DNA of 47,658 nt from a virus. The DNA is taken from positions 1 to 47,658 of the IMG/VR virus record IMGVR_UViG_3300020056_001542; one strand, written 5' to 3'. Below the pieces are notes generated by a model. The model was not told the DNA's origin. It saw only the letters and a list, made by a program, of their open reading frames with translations, and searched no databases. A program made the position numbers and the translations under genes. This document shows positions 16,668-23,546 of this stretch, piece after piece (the stretch's first letter is position 1; each line of letters starts with the position of its first letter).

Positions 16668-17227
16668 AGATATACAAATATGAAAGCTATGAAAAATATG
16701 TAGAAGCTCAGACAAAGGCGAATGTAAAAAAACTGAGGAACGTATGGGTTCGACAAGCGACTGTAGAAAAAATTGTAAATGAAAATTTGATGATTAGTTC
16801 TGTCTTATGTCATGGCACTCGCAATGCACGAGAACAAGAATATTTTAAAAACTTATTACCTTTTGCTGAAATTATTGGCACTGAAATTTCTCATACTGCA
16901 TCTCAATTTCCAATGACAGAACAACATGATTTTCATGAACCAAAAAATAAATGGTTAAATAAATTTGATATTGTGTATTCTAATTCGTTTGACCATAGTT
17001 ATGATCCAGAAAAATGTATTAATACTTGGAAAGATCAATTGAGTTCGAATGGATCTTTATATGTTGAATGGGCGTGGGATCCTAGTGATAACAGATCACG
17101 AGCATCTGATCCATTAGAATTAAGTGAAGAAGAACTTTTAGAACTATGTTCAAGCGCTGATTTAAAACTTATAAGTAGTTTCGAGCAAGATAAAGGACAA
17201 GCTAAAATTTATAGGTTTAAAAAATGA
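16664..17227 (+). CDS. SAM-dependent methyltransferase-like protein
   Basis: 187 residues. SVLCHGTRNAREQEYFK is motif I of a methyltransferase subgroup with CHGxRNxxE, EIIGTEISHTA supplies the strand-2 acidic residue, and FDIVYSNSFDHSYDP matches the motif IV/post-I signature. GSLYVEWAWDP fits strand 5. Start and stop both overlap neighbours by ATGA, so translation is coupled. Because it sits between another methyltransferase and GT25-like genes, sugar O- or N-methylation or a related glycan step is a reasonable guess. Confidence 0.65.
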   Translation: MKIYKYESYEKYVEAQTKANVKKLRNVWVRQATVEKIVNENLMISSVLCHGTRNAREQEYFKNLLPFAEIIGTEISHTASQFPMTEQHDFHEPKNKWLNKFDIVYSNSFDHSYDPEKCINTWKDQLSSNGSLYVEWAWDPSDNRSRASDPLELSEEELLELCSSADLKLISSFEQDKGQAKIYRFKK

Positions 17228-17892
17228 AATCATTTGTAATTTATGTTGAAGGTCATAAACAGTCCGAAAAACAAGCCGAAAAGTGTAGAGCAAGTTGTTA
17301 TCAGTCTGGATTTAATGCTGAACTTATGAAAGGTGTTACGCCTGAAACTCTTTCTGAATATGTGGAATATGAAGATGCACAAGGTGGTCGTATTACTTCA
17401 TTCAAGCGAGAGAGTAAAAGAGTCTATGAAAGTAAAAAATCTTGTTTTACAAATCATGTAAGAGTATGGCAAAAATGTGTTGAATTGAATGAACCTGTAG
17501 CATTCTTAGAACAAGACTCTGGAAATATTAGAAAATGGAATCATACACAATTTGATGAAGTACTTATCTTAAATGCTGAATCTGCCTTTAAACAACCAGT
17601 ATTTGATCATGTAAGAAATAAACCTTGGTTGAATTTTGGCCTAAATCCTTATGTAGATACTCCACTTATTTACAATAAAGAAAATCAGTGGAAAGGTGCT
17701 GCTATGATGCCAGGAACTGCAGCTTATGCTATTACGCCGAAAGGTGCTCAAAGATTACTTGATAATTTACAAACATATGGATGGGAACAAAGTGATTATT
17801 TCATTAATAGTTATAATGTAAATATACAATACATAGTTCCAGAATATTTTACTTTTAAATCACCTAATTTGAATATGTCACATGGATATTGA
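17224..17892 (+). CDS. GT25-like glycosyltransferase (LPS galactosyltransferase type)
   Basis: 222 residues. AELMKGVTPETLSEY, then CFTNHVRVWQKCVEL and PVAFLEQDSGNI follow the order seen in GT25 enzymes (start-of-fold, 'SH..lw..c', acidic motif). The acidic motif reads E96-Q-D98 here in place of ExD/EDD, a variation worth noting. MMPGTAAYAITPKGAQRLL matches the GT25 'G..aY.is..gA..ll' segment. It is the first of three related genes (17224, 17882, 18792). It probably adds a hexose to a lipopolysaccharide-like or phage-specific glycan. Confidence 0.68.
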   Translation: MKSFVIYVEGHKQSEKQAEKCRASCYQSGFNAELMKGVTPETLSEYVEYEDAQGGRITSFKRESKRVYESKKSCFTNHVRVWQKCVELNEPVAFLEQDSGNIRKWNHTQFDEVLILNAESAFKQPVFDHVRNKPWLNFGLNPYVDTPLIYNKENQWKGAAMMPGTAAYAITPKGAQRLLDNLQTYGWEQSDYFINSYNVNIQYIVPEYFTFKSPNLNMSHGY

Positions 17893-18577
17893 AGCAAGAG
17901 TTATACGAATAAAAGATAATGAAATTTCAGAAAAAGGCGCTGAAGTTTGTATTCATTCATCAAAAACATTAGAAAATGATATTAGAATCGATAAGTTTGA
18001 CGCAGTAACTCCTGACGAAGTTGGTGTTGGTCTTATTGATTATATGATAGATTGGAATTATCCATGGCAAGGTGAAGTATTTGATATTGCCACTGGTTTG
18101 AAAAAAACAGCATATCGTACATCAAATCCTGCTGCAAGAATAGCATGTGCTTTAAGTCATTATAAACTTTGGAGACAGTGCGCAGGAGCTGCAAAACCAT
18201 TTCTTATTTTAGAACACGATGCAGTTTTTATTAATAAATTAGATGAGCAGATTTTGTGGTCTAATCATCAAATTATTGGCATTAATAATCCTTTATACGC
18301 CACAAGAAAAGCACGTGAATTTATGGAAATTGCAAGTAAAGGAAAAGACAATATTGTTCCAGTTCCTACAGTTGATTCTGTAAATGTTCCACAAGGTTTA
18401 GCTGGTAATTCAGCATACATAATTAAACCAGATGGAGCAAAACAAATGCTTAAATTGGTAAAACAATATGGTCTATGGCCAAATGATGCTTTAATGTGTA
18501 AACAGCTCGTAAAGGGAATGGGAGTCACTCGTAAATTTTATACGAGAGTTCAAGGACTTCCATCAACAACCACATGA
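17882..18577 (+). CDS. GT25-like glycosyltransferase
   Basis: 231 residues overlapping the previous gene by 11 bases. Motifs run in the GT25 order: RIDKFDAVTPDEVG, IACALSHYKLWRQC, FLILEHDAVFIN (E111-H-D113), and GLAGNSAYIIKPDGAKQML. A ~20-residue insertion with WNYPWQG lies between the first two. It is paralogous to the proteins at 17224 and 18792. Such enzymes transfer hexose units from nucleotide sugars; the acceptor is unknown. The end overlaps the following small gene by ATGA. Confidence 0.72.
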   Translation: MDIEARVIRIKDNEISEKGAEVCIHSSKTLENDIRIDKFDAVTPDEVGVGLIDYMIDWNYPWQGEVFDIATGLKKTAYRTSNPAARIACALSHYKLWRQCAGAAKPFLILEHDAVFINKLDEQILWSNHQIIGINNPLYATRKAREFMEIASKGKDNIVPVPTVDSVNVPQGLAGNSAYIIKPDGAKQMLKLVKQYGLWPNDALMCKQLVKGMGVTRKFYTRVQGLPSTTT

Positions 18578-18792
18578 AACCAAACACAAGCTTTAATTTA
18601 TCAGTGAGAGATATAGAAATAATCGAACAAGCATTACGAGCTAAAGCTGGTCGAAGAGGTATCGCAATTGTGAGTGGTGATGCATCAGAAAAACTCAAAG
18701 AAGAGATGCATGAAATCCAAGAGTTGCTTGGAAGAATACATCATCAAAAACATTGGTACAGACCTAAAGGTGAAATATACATAGGTGGATAA
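18574..18792 (+). CDS. Small helical protein of unknown function
   Basis: 72 residues between two GT25-like genes, joined to the first by ATGA and to the second by one shared base (TAATG). FNLSVRDIEIIEQALRAKAG reads like a short helical phage protein; SGDASEKLKEEMHEIQELLG is a second amphipathic helix, and HHQKHWYRP is basic/aromatic. I associate similar small proteins with phage genomes but know no function. An adaptor for the surrounding enzymes is only a guess. Confidence 0.55.
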   Translation: MKPNTSFNLSVRDIEIIEQALRAKAGRRGIAIVSGDASEKLKEEMHEIQELLGRIHHQKHWYRPKGEIYIGG

Positions 18793-19439
18793 TGAATACT
18801 AATTTTGTAATTACAATTATGGACAACCCAAAGTCGGTCGCAGCAGCTAAACGATGCATTGAATCTGGTCAAAAGCATGGTGGTATAGGCATTGAGATGT
18901 TTCCTGCTATTACACCTAAAGATGATTTAGCTGGTATTCTTGCAAAAGAAGGAATTGATAAACGTGGATTTGTAGAACGATATTCTCGTACTCCTAATTG
19001 TATCGCAGCATTTTTATCTCATTATACGTTATGGAAACAATGTGCCGAATCTTATAAAACGTTTTTCATATTCGAACATGATGCGGTTATTGTTAATAAT
19101 ATTAACAGTCAATTACAACCAACGGTTGCTATGAATCTTGGTTCTCCTTCTTATGGCAAATATAATATGCCAAGAATTGGTGAAGGTCCATTAACTTCGA
19201 AAGCATATTTTCCAGGTGCTCATGCATATTGTGTTTCACCAAAAGGTGCAGAGCAATTAGTTTATGAAGCTAAACGCAATGCAAGACCTACAGATGTATT
19301 TTTAAATATTCATACATTTCCAGGTTTACAAGAAAAATATCCTTGGCCAGTAGAATGTCAAGATAGTTTTACCACAATTCAAAATGAAACAGGGTGTTTG
19401 GCAAAACATAATTACGATGAGCAATACGAAATTATCTAA
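18792..19439 (+). CDS. GT25-like glycosyltransferase
   Basis: 215 residues. IEMFPAITPKDD, CIAAFLSHYTLWKQCAES, FFIFEHDAVIVNN (E95-H-D97) and AYFPGAHAYCVSPKGAEQLV reproduce the GT25 motif order and match the genes at 17224 and 17882. It is the third copy, so the locus probably arose by duplication and divergence and could build a short oligosaccharide one residue at a time. It overlaps the following GT8-like gene by about 23 bases. The acceptor is not identified. Confidence 0.72.
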   Translation: MNTNFVITIMDNPKSVAAAKRCIESGQKHGGIGIEMFPAITPKDDLAGILAKEGIDKRGFVERYSRTPNCIAAFLSHYTLWKQCAESYKTFFIFEHDAVIVNNINSQLQPTVAMNLGSPSYGKYNMPRIGEGPLTSKAYFPGAHAYCVSPKGAEQLVYEAKRNARPTDVFLNIHTFPGLQEKYPWPVECQDSFTTIQNETGCLAKHNYDEQYEII

Positions 19440-20022
19440 ACTTTTTATTACTGGTTGTGATCATCGGACTCGTTGGCAGTTGCCATGGTTCCTTGAAAAT
19501 TTTAAAAAATGGAATGATACACCAATCAAGATCTACGATTTTGATGAATTTAATCCAAAAACAAAAGGTTGGTTTAAAAAACCCTCAGCGATGTTAGATG
19601 CAACCGCACTTGCAGATCAAGTTGTATGGTTAGATACAGATTGCGAGATACTTGGTAATTTAGATACGATATGGAAATACATTGAGCCAAATAAATTAGC
19701 TATGTGTCAAGATCTTCCATGGTCCACAAGATCAGGAGAAATGTGGCATAATTCTGGAGTGGTTGGAATTCAAGGACCAATTCAAGTTTTAAGAGATTGG
19801 AGTATTGCTGTAGAACAAAGCCCAATACAAGGTGATCAAGAAACACTTCACTATATGTTAAAAGACGATTTGAAGAGAATGATATATATTTCTGAAATTC
19901 CAAGACGATTTAATGTTTTGCGTATAGATCATTTAGATGATACTGTGCCAAGAAATCCATTAATTTATCATTGGACTGGTTATAAAGGTAATATTCATAT
20001 AAAAGGTTTAATAGATGGCTAA
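19417..20022 (+). CDS. GT8-like glycosyltransferase
   Basis: 201 residues from ATG 19417 (an in-frame ATG at 19384 would add 11 and deepen the overlap). ALADQVVWLDTDCEILGN contains the DxD motif (D73-T-D75), WHNSGVVGIQGP matches 'N.GvvgI', and PLIYHWTGYKGNIH resembles the C-terminal 'HwtG.kP' His motif of GT8/GT-A enzymes. No convincing ribosome site precedes either start, suggesting translational coupling to the GT25-like gene. Likely a retaining hexosyltransferase; substrate unknown. Confidence 0.7.
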   Translation: MSNTKLSKLFITGCDHRTRWQLPWFLENFKKWNDTPIKIYDFDEFNPKTKGWFKKPSAMLDATALADQVVWLDTDCEILGNLDTIWKYIEPNKLAMCQDLPWSTRSGEMWHNSGVVGIQGPIQVLRDWSIAVEQSPIQGDQETLHYMLKDDLKRMIYISEIPRRFNVLRIDHLDDTVPRNPLIYHWTGYKGNIHIKGLIDG

Positions 20023-20659
20023 AGTAGTTCATGTGATTGGTAATGGAGATTGGGCATCTCTATATCAAAGAGAGCAGCGTAAAGGATTAAAGCTTACGTG
20101 TAATCTCCCGCCGTTTGCGGTTCCAGATGCTTGGGCAACCTGTATTGTTGATTTTAAATTTATGAAAGCATTGACTGATGGATCTTTACAAGCACCAGGC
20201 CAATGGATTCTTGGGTATCGTCCAAAAATTCATATGGAAAAATATCCTGGTTTTTATATGAAACATGCTGCTCAAGTAAAAGAGTTTTATTTAGATTTGC
20301 CACCATACGCTAAAGTACATGCATCTGATACGAAGGGAAATATGTACACTAATTTTAGTTGTGGTCATATGGCAGTACATTACGCAGCGAATAAATTAAA
20401 AGCAGATGAAATCAATATGTGGGGATTTGATTCAATGTTTGATTTTAATTTGAATAGTTGTTCAGATTTTTATTTGAGCTCTGTAAGAGATCCTCGACAA
20501 AATAATAAACTCTCTACAAATTGGAGACCTATTTGGACAGGCATGTTTAAAGAGTTTAGTAAAACAAAATTTAAAATTCACCACATTCATGATGGTTTTA
20601 AAATGGGCGTAAGCGGTAATGTTGAAGCTATAGTCCATGAGAAAAAAATAAAAAAATGA
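20015..20659 (+). CDS. Probable nucleotide-sugar enzyme of DUF115/GT42-like type
   Basis: 214 residues. VVHVIGNGDWASLYQ followed by KLTCNLPPF resembles the N-terminal 'GNGpS..c.N..' of DUF115 and sialyltransferase-like (GT42) folds. CGHMAVHYAANKLKADEIN then MWGFDSMFD matches the 'SG..A...A..lG..eI.l.GfD' segment of those families. Position in the glycan run, with an 8-base overlap upstream and ATGA downstream, supports a sugar-transfer role. The family assignment is tentative; catalytic residues cannot be named with confidence. Confidence 0.55.
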   Translation: MAKVVHVIGNGDWASLYQREQRKGLKLTCNLPPFAVPDAWATCIVDFKFMKALTDGSLQAPGQWILGYRPKIHMEKYPGFYMKHAAQVKEFYLDLPPYAKVHASDTKGNMYTNFSCGHMAVHYAANKLKADEINMWGFDSMFDFNLNSCSDFYLSSVRDPRQNNKLSTNWRPIWTGMFKEFSKTKFKIHHIHDGFKMGVSGNVEAIVHEKKIKK

Positions 20660-21216
20660 AGTTAATACAAGAAACAAAAGGAGAATCGTCAGTATTTGAG
20701 CTATATGATAATAAAATCATTAAAAAATTTAATAAAAAATATGGAAAAAATTATAATCAAGAATGGTTTAATAACTATTTCGAGCTAGCTCAATATATGG
20801 ATTTTTTACCAACTATTGTTTCATATACTCCGGGTGAACAAATAATAATGGAAAAATATTCTGGAAAAAGTATGCGGGACTGGATTGACGATCAACATAA
20901 TTTATGTCTTAAAACTGGTGATATTACATATTGGGGCAAATCTATTTTACAATGTATAAAAATAGTTTCTAATATTAATTCAGCATTTATAAATTATTCT
21001 GCTTATAAAGGTAAATTAATTAAGCATATTGACATTTCAATTGATAACATTCTCATGAGACACCCAGGAAATTATTGTTTAATAGATTTAGATTCTATTG
21101 CTTTCGATTGGACTGGATTTGGTATTGAACCTTATGCTCATACGTGGTTAAATGATATGTACGCGCACTATGTGATTAGAGAAAAAATAGAGGCAACTTT
21201 AAACCTAAATAAATGA
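20656..21216 (+). CDS. Kinase-fold protein
   Basis: 186 residues. An N-lobe with SVFELYDNKIIKKFNKKYGK, then IIMEKYSGKSMRDWI (hinge-like), HIDISIDNILM (H124, D126, N131; catalytic loop HxDxxxxN) and YCLIDLDSIAF (D144, D146; DFG equivalent) are the landmarks of protein-kinase/APH-like folds. It is the second kinase-like gene in the glycan operon and its last gene. It may phosphorylate a sugar, lipid or protein acceptor. Its short C-lobe leaves activity uncertain. Confidence 0.6.
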   Translation: MKLIQETKGESSVFELYDNKIIKKFNKKYGKNYNQEWFNNYFELAQYMDFLPTIVSYTPGEQIIMEKYSGKSMRDWIDDQHNLCLKTGDITYWGKSILQCIKIVSNINSAFINYSAYKGKLIKHIDISIDNILMRHPGNYCLIDLDSIAFDWTGFGIEPYAHTWLNDMYAHYVIREKIEATLNLNK

Positions 21217-21247
21217 TAAGTGGTTGATTTCAAACAAAACAAAAACA

Positions 21248-21276
21248 TGTACATTCCTTTCTAGATAGTGTAAGAT
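21248..21276 (+). promoter_or_regulatory. Early-type promoter 2 (TGTACA-N17-TAAGAT)
   Basis: TGTACA at 21248-21253, 17-base spacer starting TTCCTTT, TAAGAT at 21271-21276, A-rich sequence upstream. It is the same arrangement as at 13673 and 22424. AAGGAG and the ATG at 21303 follow. The gap 21217-21302 shows nothing else. Confidence 0.75.
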
Positions 21277-21302
21277 GGTTATATCAAATGAAGGAGAATG
21301 TT

Positions 21303-21545
21303 ATGGAATTCAAATGGATGGTTACAGCTACTAATGCAAAAGGTGATTTTTTTGAGAAAAAATTCAAAGATGCCGAACTAGCTGACATTTGTCATAAACA
21401 ACTTTATAATGAAGTTGATGATCGTGGTCTTTGGAAATGGGGTTCAATTCGTACCACTAATATGGAGACCTTGCGGGCTGATATTATTACTGGTATTCTT
21501 GGTCAATCTCGTGAAGGTCAAGTTCCTAACTGTGTAGCATTATGA
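21303..21545 (+). CDS. Small early protein of unknown function
   Basis: 80 residues from ATG 21303, which has AAGGAG at 21291-21296; an upstream in-frame ATG at 21288 precedes that site and is unlikely. MEFKWMVTATNAKGDFFEKK is followed by a helical section and WKWGSIRTTNMETL. No motif is recognised. It is the first gene behind promoter 2, so early expression is likely, and its stop overlaps the metalloprotease-like start by ATGA. Confidence 0.6.
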   Translation: MEFKWMVTATNAKGDFFEKKFKDAELADICHKQLYNEVDDRGLWKWGSIRTTNMETLRADIITGILGQSREGQVPNCVAL

Positions 21546-21988
21546 TTTTAGTAGAAGGTAGTACAAAAAATAAGCGGCGTCTTGCAGAAGAGGCCGCTTT
21601 ATTTGCATGGAAAGAACTTTTTCCACGGATAAATAACTGTATAATAGAAATCCATTTGAAAAAAATGGATGGTTATCAGGGTACATGTGAACAGATCGAT
21701 GATAGAGAATACGAGCTACAAATCGATAGTAAACAAAGTTATGAAGACTTTGTCACATGTATATTTCACGAAATGGTTCATGTTAAGCAATACATTCGTA
21801 AAGAATTGTATTCTGAATGTGTATTCTGGAAGACTCGTGAAGAGTACTTAAATTTGCCTTGGGAAATCGAGGCTTATGAAAAACAGGAGGTTTTGTTAGA
21901 AAGATGGAGGAAGACAAAAAAATCGACCAAGGTGGATGGAATAATCACGAAAATTCTGAACTTGAACAAATGCGCAGAGCTTTGTTGA
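21542..21988 (+). CDS. Zinc-metallopeptidase-like protein (HExxH)
   Basis: 148 residues. CIFHEMVHVKQYI holds HExxH (H76, E77, H80), the zinc-binding and catalytic motif of gluzincin-type peptidases. A downstream LPWEIEAYEKQEVLL has Glu residues suited to be the third ligand. This layout (short, helix-rich, ~140 residues) is common in phage SprT/ImmA-like or uncharacterised metallopeptidases. The last ~28 residues are encoded where the next gene overlaps in another frame. The first 25 codons contain a strong hairpin (21572-21599). Substrate unknown; host or phage protein processing are both possible. Confidence 0.62.
   Translation: MILVEGSTKNKRRLAEEAALFAWKELFPRINNCIIEIHLKKMDGYQGTCEQIDDREYELQIDSKQSYEDFVTCIFHEMVHVKQYIRKELYSECVFWKTREEYLNLPWEIEAYEKQEVLLERWRKTKKSTKVDGIITKILNLNKCAELC
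21572..21599 (+). terminator. Terminator- or attenuator-like hairpin inside the metallopeptidase gene
   Basis: AAGCGGC (21572-21578) pairs with GCCGCTT (21593-21599). Inside, TCTT pairs with AAGA around a GCAG tetraloop across one G-G mismatch, and TATTT follows. An A-rich tract precedes it. The position 27 bases after the stop of the previous gene would suit an attenuator, but it lies within coding sequence, and the downstream T run is short. Confidence 0.4.
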
Positions 21989-22164
21989 CTGTTACATCTG
22001 AGAATACACTTCTTAAAGAAAATGTTGCAGATTTAGAAAAACAAAAATATGAGTTGATGAAAAAAATAAAAGAGCTTACTGATGCTCCATGCTGCGGTGC
22101 AGGTCCACGAGCTGAAAAAGTTAAACAAATGAAAGAGAATGATGAAGTACCGAATTTACAGTAA
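21904..22164 (+). CDS. Small coiled-coil protein
   Basis: 86 residues, overlapping the metallopeptidase gene by 85 bases in another frame, with AGGAGG 13 bases upstream. Residues ~20-60 (RRALLTVTSENTLLKENVAD) form a coiled coil; APCCGAGPRAEKVKQ is a small Cys pair followed by a basic tail. A shorter version from the in-frame ATG at 21970 is possible. The glutaredoxin gene starts 26 bases before its stop. Function unknown. Confidence 0.5.
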   Translation: MEEDKKIDQGGWNNHENSELEQMRRALLTVTSENTLLKENVADLEKQKYELMKKIKELTDAPCCGAGPRAEKVKQMKENDEVPNLQ

Positions 22165-22396
22165 AGCTGGATGTATTTTCTGTGATGCTGCTATGGAGCT
22201 GATGGAAAAGCACGAGATTAAATACGAAGAAATAAAAATAGATGGAAATGAAACAGCTTTACGATTTTTAAAACAACATGGATTTAAGACTGTACCACAG
22301 ATCTATGATGAACGAGGTAAACATATTGGTGGCTATCAAGATTTTAAAGCTTTAGTTGATTGGCCTGAAAATCCAGCAGAATGTCATTCGTTGTAA
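22139..22396 (+). CDS. Glutaredoxin
   Basis: 85 residues. YSKAGCIFCDAAMELMEKH carries the redox CxxC (C12-I-F-C15), FKTVPQIY supplies the cis-proline loop and GKHIGGYQDFKAL the glutathione-binding GG. Length and order match small phage glutaredoxins, which usually supply electrons to ribonucleotide reductase. It is in the transcription unit behind promoter 2, together with small unknown genes, and no reductase gene is in this window. A second ATG follows directly at 22142. Confidence 0.85.
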   Translation: MMKYRIYSKAGCIFCDAAMELMEKHEIKYEEIKIDGNETALRFLKQHGFKTVPQIYDERGKHIGGYQDFKALVDWPENPAECHSL

Positions 22397-22423
22397 AAAA
22401 ACGAAAAAAAGTAAAAAAAAGCA

Positions 22424-22452
22424 TGTACATTACTTTTTACTTGTTGTAGGAT
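22424..22452 (+). promoter_or_regulatory. Early-type promoter 3 (TGTACA-N17-TAGGAT)
   Basis: TGTACA at 22424-22429, 17-base spacer starting TTACTTT, TAGGAT at 22447-22452, with a long A tract upstream. AGAGGAG (22465-22471) and the ATG at 22480 follow. It matches the sites at 13673 and 21248 in elements and spacing. Confidence 0.75.
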
Positions 22453-22479
22453 AGATATATCAAAAGAGGAGAAATTGAT

Positions 22480-22800
22480 ATGCATACATTCGTAGTAAAA
22501 ACTCAGCACCTTGAAAACTATGGCGCCCATTGTGAGGATGGTCGTTATGCTAGCGGCAACGCCTATTGGAAATTCAAAGGCGGTGACGACTATATCGTAG
22601 AAGATGTAGAGCGCGGTGCTGACGCTATGGCTTTTGTCATGGCAAAGTACAGTGAGAACAACTTGTCATTCAAAGTGATTCCTACTGAGGTTCTTCTGAT
22701 TGATCAATGGGTTGATGAGCTAAATAAGCTCGATGAGGATTATCGTGAGTTTCTTTACGATAAAGCCATACGTGTGTCGCCAAAGGATTTGGCGGCATGA
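22480..22800 (+). CDS. Conserved-type phage protein of unknown function
   Basis: 106 residues with a strong ribosome site (AGAGGAG, 8 bases). VVKTQHLENYGAHCEDGRYA and YWKFKGGDDYIVEDV resemble a small protein I have seen in many unrelated large phages, always unassigned. Base composition is less AT-rich than its neighbours (GGCGGTGACGAC-type codons), consistent with an exchanged early gene. It directly follows promoter 3 and overlaps the next gene by ATGA. Confidence 0.65.
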   Translation: MHTFVVKTQHLENYGAHCEDGRYASGNAYWKFKGGDDYIVEDVERGADAMAFVMAKYSENNLSFKVIPTEVLLIDQWVDELNKLDEDYREFLYDKAIRVSPKDLAA

Positions 22801-23036
22801 TAATCGACGGCCTTACAGATCATCAAGTAATATTACTCGATATGATGTGGGAATGTGAAACTCCTCGAGAGTTAATGGAATTACGTGAATGTTTAACAGA
22901 ACACGAACAACAAACTATGGATGTATTGATACATCTTGTACATATGGAAACCGTTGAACCTGAAGTTTTAGCAATGAGAGAATTTCCAGCAGTTCAAAGA
23001 TTGTTGGAAAAAATAAAGAATGGAAAATCTACCTGA
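22797..23036 (+). CDS. Small acidic helical protein
   Basis: 79 residues joined to the previous gene by ATGA. LTDHQVILLDMMWECETPRE and LTEHEQQTMDVLIHLVHMET are amphipathic helices; the protein is acidic with no catalytic motif. It looks like an unassigned early phage protein. It overlaps the following membrane micro-ORF by 17 bases. Confidence 0.55.
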   Translation: MIIDGLTDHQVILLDMMWECETPRELMELRECLTEHEQQTMDVLIHLVHMETVEPEVLAMREFPAVQRLLEKIKNGKST

Positions 23037-23190
23037 AATTTTGAATGAGGTGCCAGAGCCCGTTCTCCTTCTCCTCTTTCTCTGTGTGGCTCTGGCACTT
23101 CTCCTTGGAGTGATCCGCCTCGTATACAAATACGCTGGCTGGATCCTCCTCGGACTTATAGGTTATTATATTATACATATGGTTGCGTAG
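23020..23190 (+). CDS. 56-residue membrane micro-protein whose stop codon lies in tRNA-Arg
   Basis: ATG at 23020 overlaps the previous gene by 17 bases. After an acidic start (ENLPEILNEVPEPV) come two hydrophobic segments, VLLLLFLCVALALLLGVI and AGWILLGLIGYYIIHMV. The TAG stop is at 23188-23190, bases 8-10 of the tRNA that begins at 23181. Codons are unusually C/G-rich (CTC, CTT, ATC), unlike neighbours. It is below common length cut-offs for gene finding. Possible functions are a small inner-membrane, holin- or superinfection-type protein; nothing more can be said. Confidence 0.5.
   Translation: MENLPEILNEVPEPVLLLLFLCVALALLLGVIRLVYKYAGWILLGLIGYYIIHMVA
23050..23098 (+). other. Perfect 11-bp inverted repeat with pyrimidine-rich loop inside the membrane micro-ORF
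   Basis: GTGCCAGAGCC (23050-23060) pairs exactly with GGCTCTGGCAC (23088-23098), enclosing a 27-base loop rich in CTCCTT/CTCCTC. An RNA stem here lies between the early genes and the tRNAs. The loop could pair with purine-rich ribosome sites. A processing or regulatory element is possible but unproven. Confidence 0.45.
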
Positions 23191-23257
23191 CTCAACTGGA
23201 TAGAGCAGCTGACTTCTAATCAGCAGGTTGAGGGTTCGAGTCCTTCCGCAATCGCCA
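23181..23257 (+). tRNA. tRNA-Arg (anticodon UCU)
   Basis: 77 bases including an encoded CCA. Acceptor GGTTGCG pairs with CGCAATC (one G-T), the anticodon stem GCTGA/TCAGC carries loop CTTCTAA with TCT at 34-36, and GGTTCGAGTCC forms the T arm. It reads AGA/AGG, common codons in the structural genes here. Confidence 0.93.
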
Positions 23258-23275
23258 ATTAAAGTGAGGAAAATT

Positions 23276-23383
23276 ATGGCTAAAGGTAATAAGAAAACTT
23301 CTATCGGAAAACGAAATGTTAAGTTTTCATCAATGAATAAATCCAAAAAACGTAGTTTCAAAAAAAATAGAGGACAAGGTTAA
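23276..23383 (+). CDS. 35-residue highly basic micro-protein between tRNA genes
   Basis: ATG 23276 with GTGAGG about 6 bases upstream; MAKGNKKTSIGKRNVKFSS then a Lys/Arg-rich tail ending RGQG. More than a third of residues are Lys or Arg. Very small proteins ending 'KRSxKxxRGQG' are familiar from T4-like marine phages. The stop directly abuts tRNA-Pro. It probably binds nucleic acid or ribosomes, but this is inference. Confidence 0.65.
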   Translation: MAKGNKKTSIGKRNVKFSSMNKSKKRSFKKNRGQG

Positions 23384-23460
<77 letters not shown>

Positions 23461-23461
23461 A

Positions 23462-23546
23462 GCCTCCTTGATGGAATAGGTAGACATAACAGACTTAAAA
23501 TCTGTGGCCGTTAGGCGTCCCGGTTCGAGTCCGGGAGGAGGCACCA
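23462..23546 (+). tRNA. tRNA-Leu (anticodon UAA)
   Basis: 85 bases with encoded CCA and a long variable arm (around GGCCGTTAGGCGT), as expected for Leu. Acceptor GCCTCCT/AGGAGGC is perfect; anticodon stem ACAGA/TCTGT has loop CTTAAAA, anticodon TAA. A T6 run follows at 23551. The end of a minus-strand glycosyltransferase gene overlaps bases 23511-23546. Confidence 0.93.

Noticed and set aside
23029-23361. Minus-strand ORF of 110 residues
   Set aside because: Its middle (RTRTLNLLIRSQLLYPVELR) is antisense to tRNA-Arg, a classic false ORF. The rest is antisense to the membrane and basic micro-ORFs.
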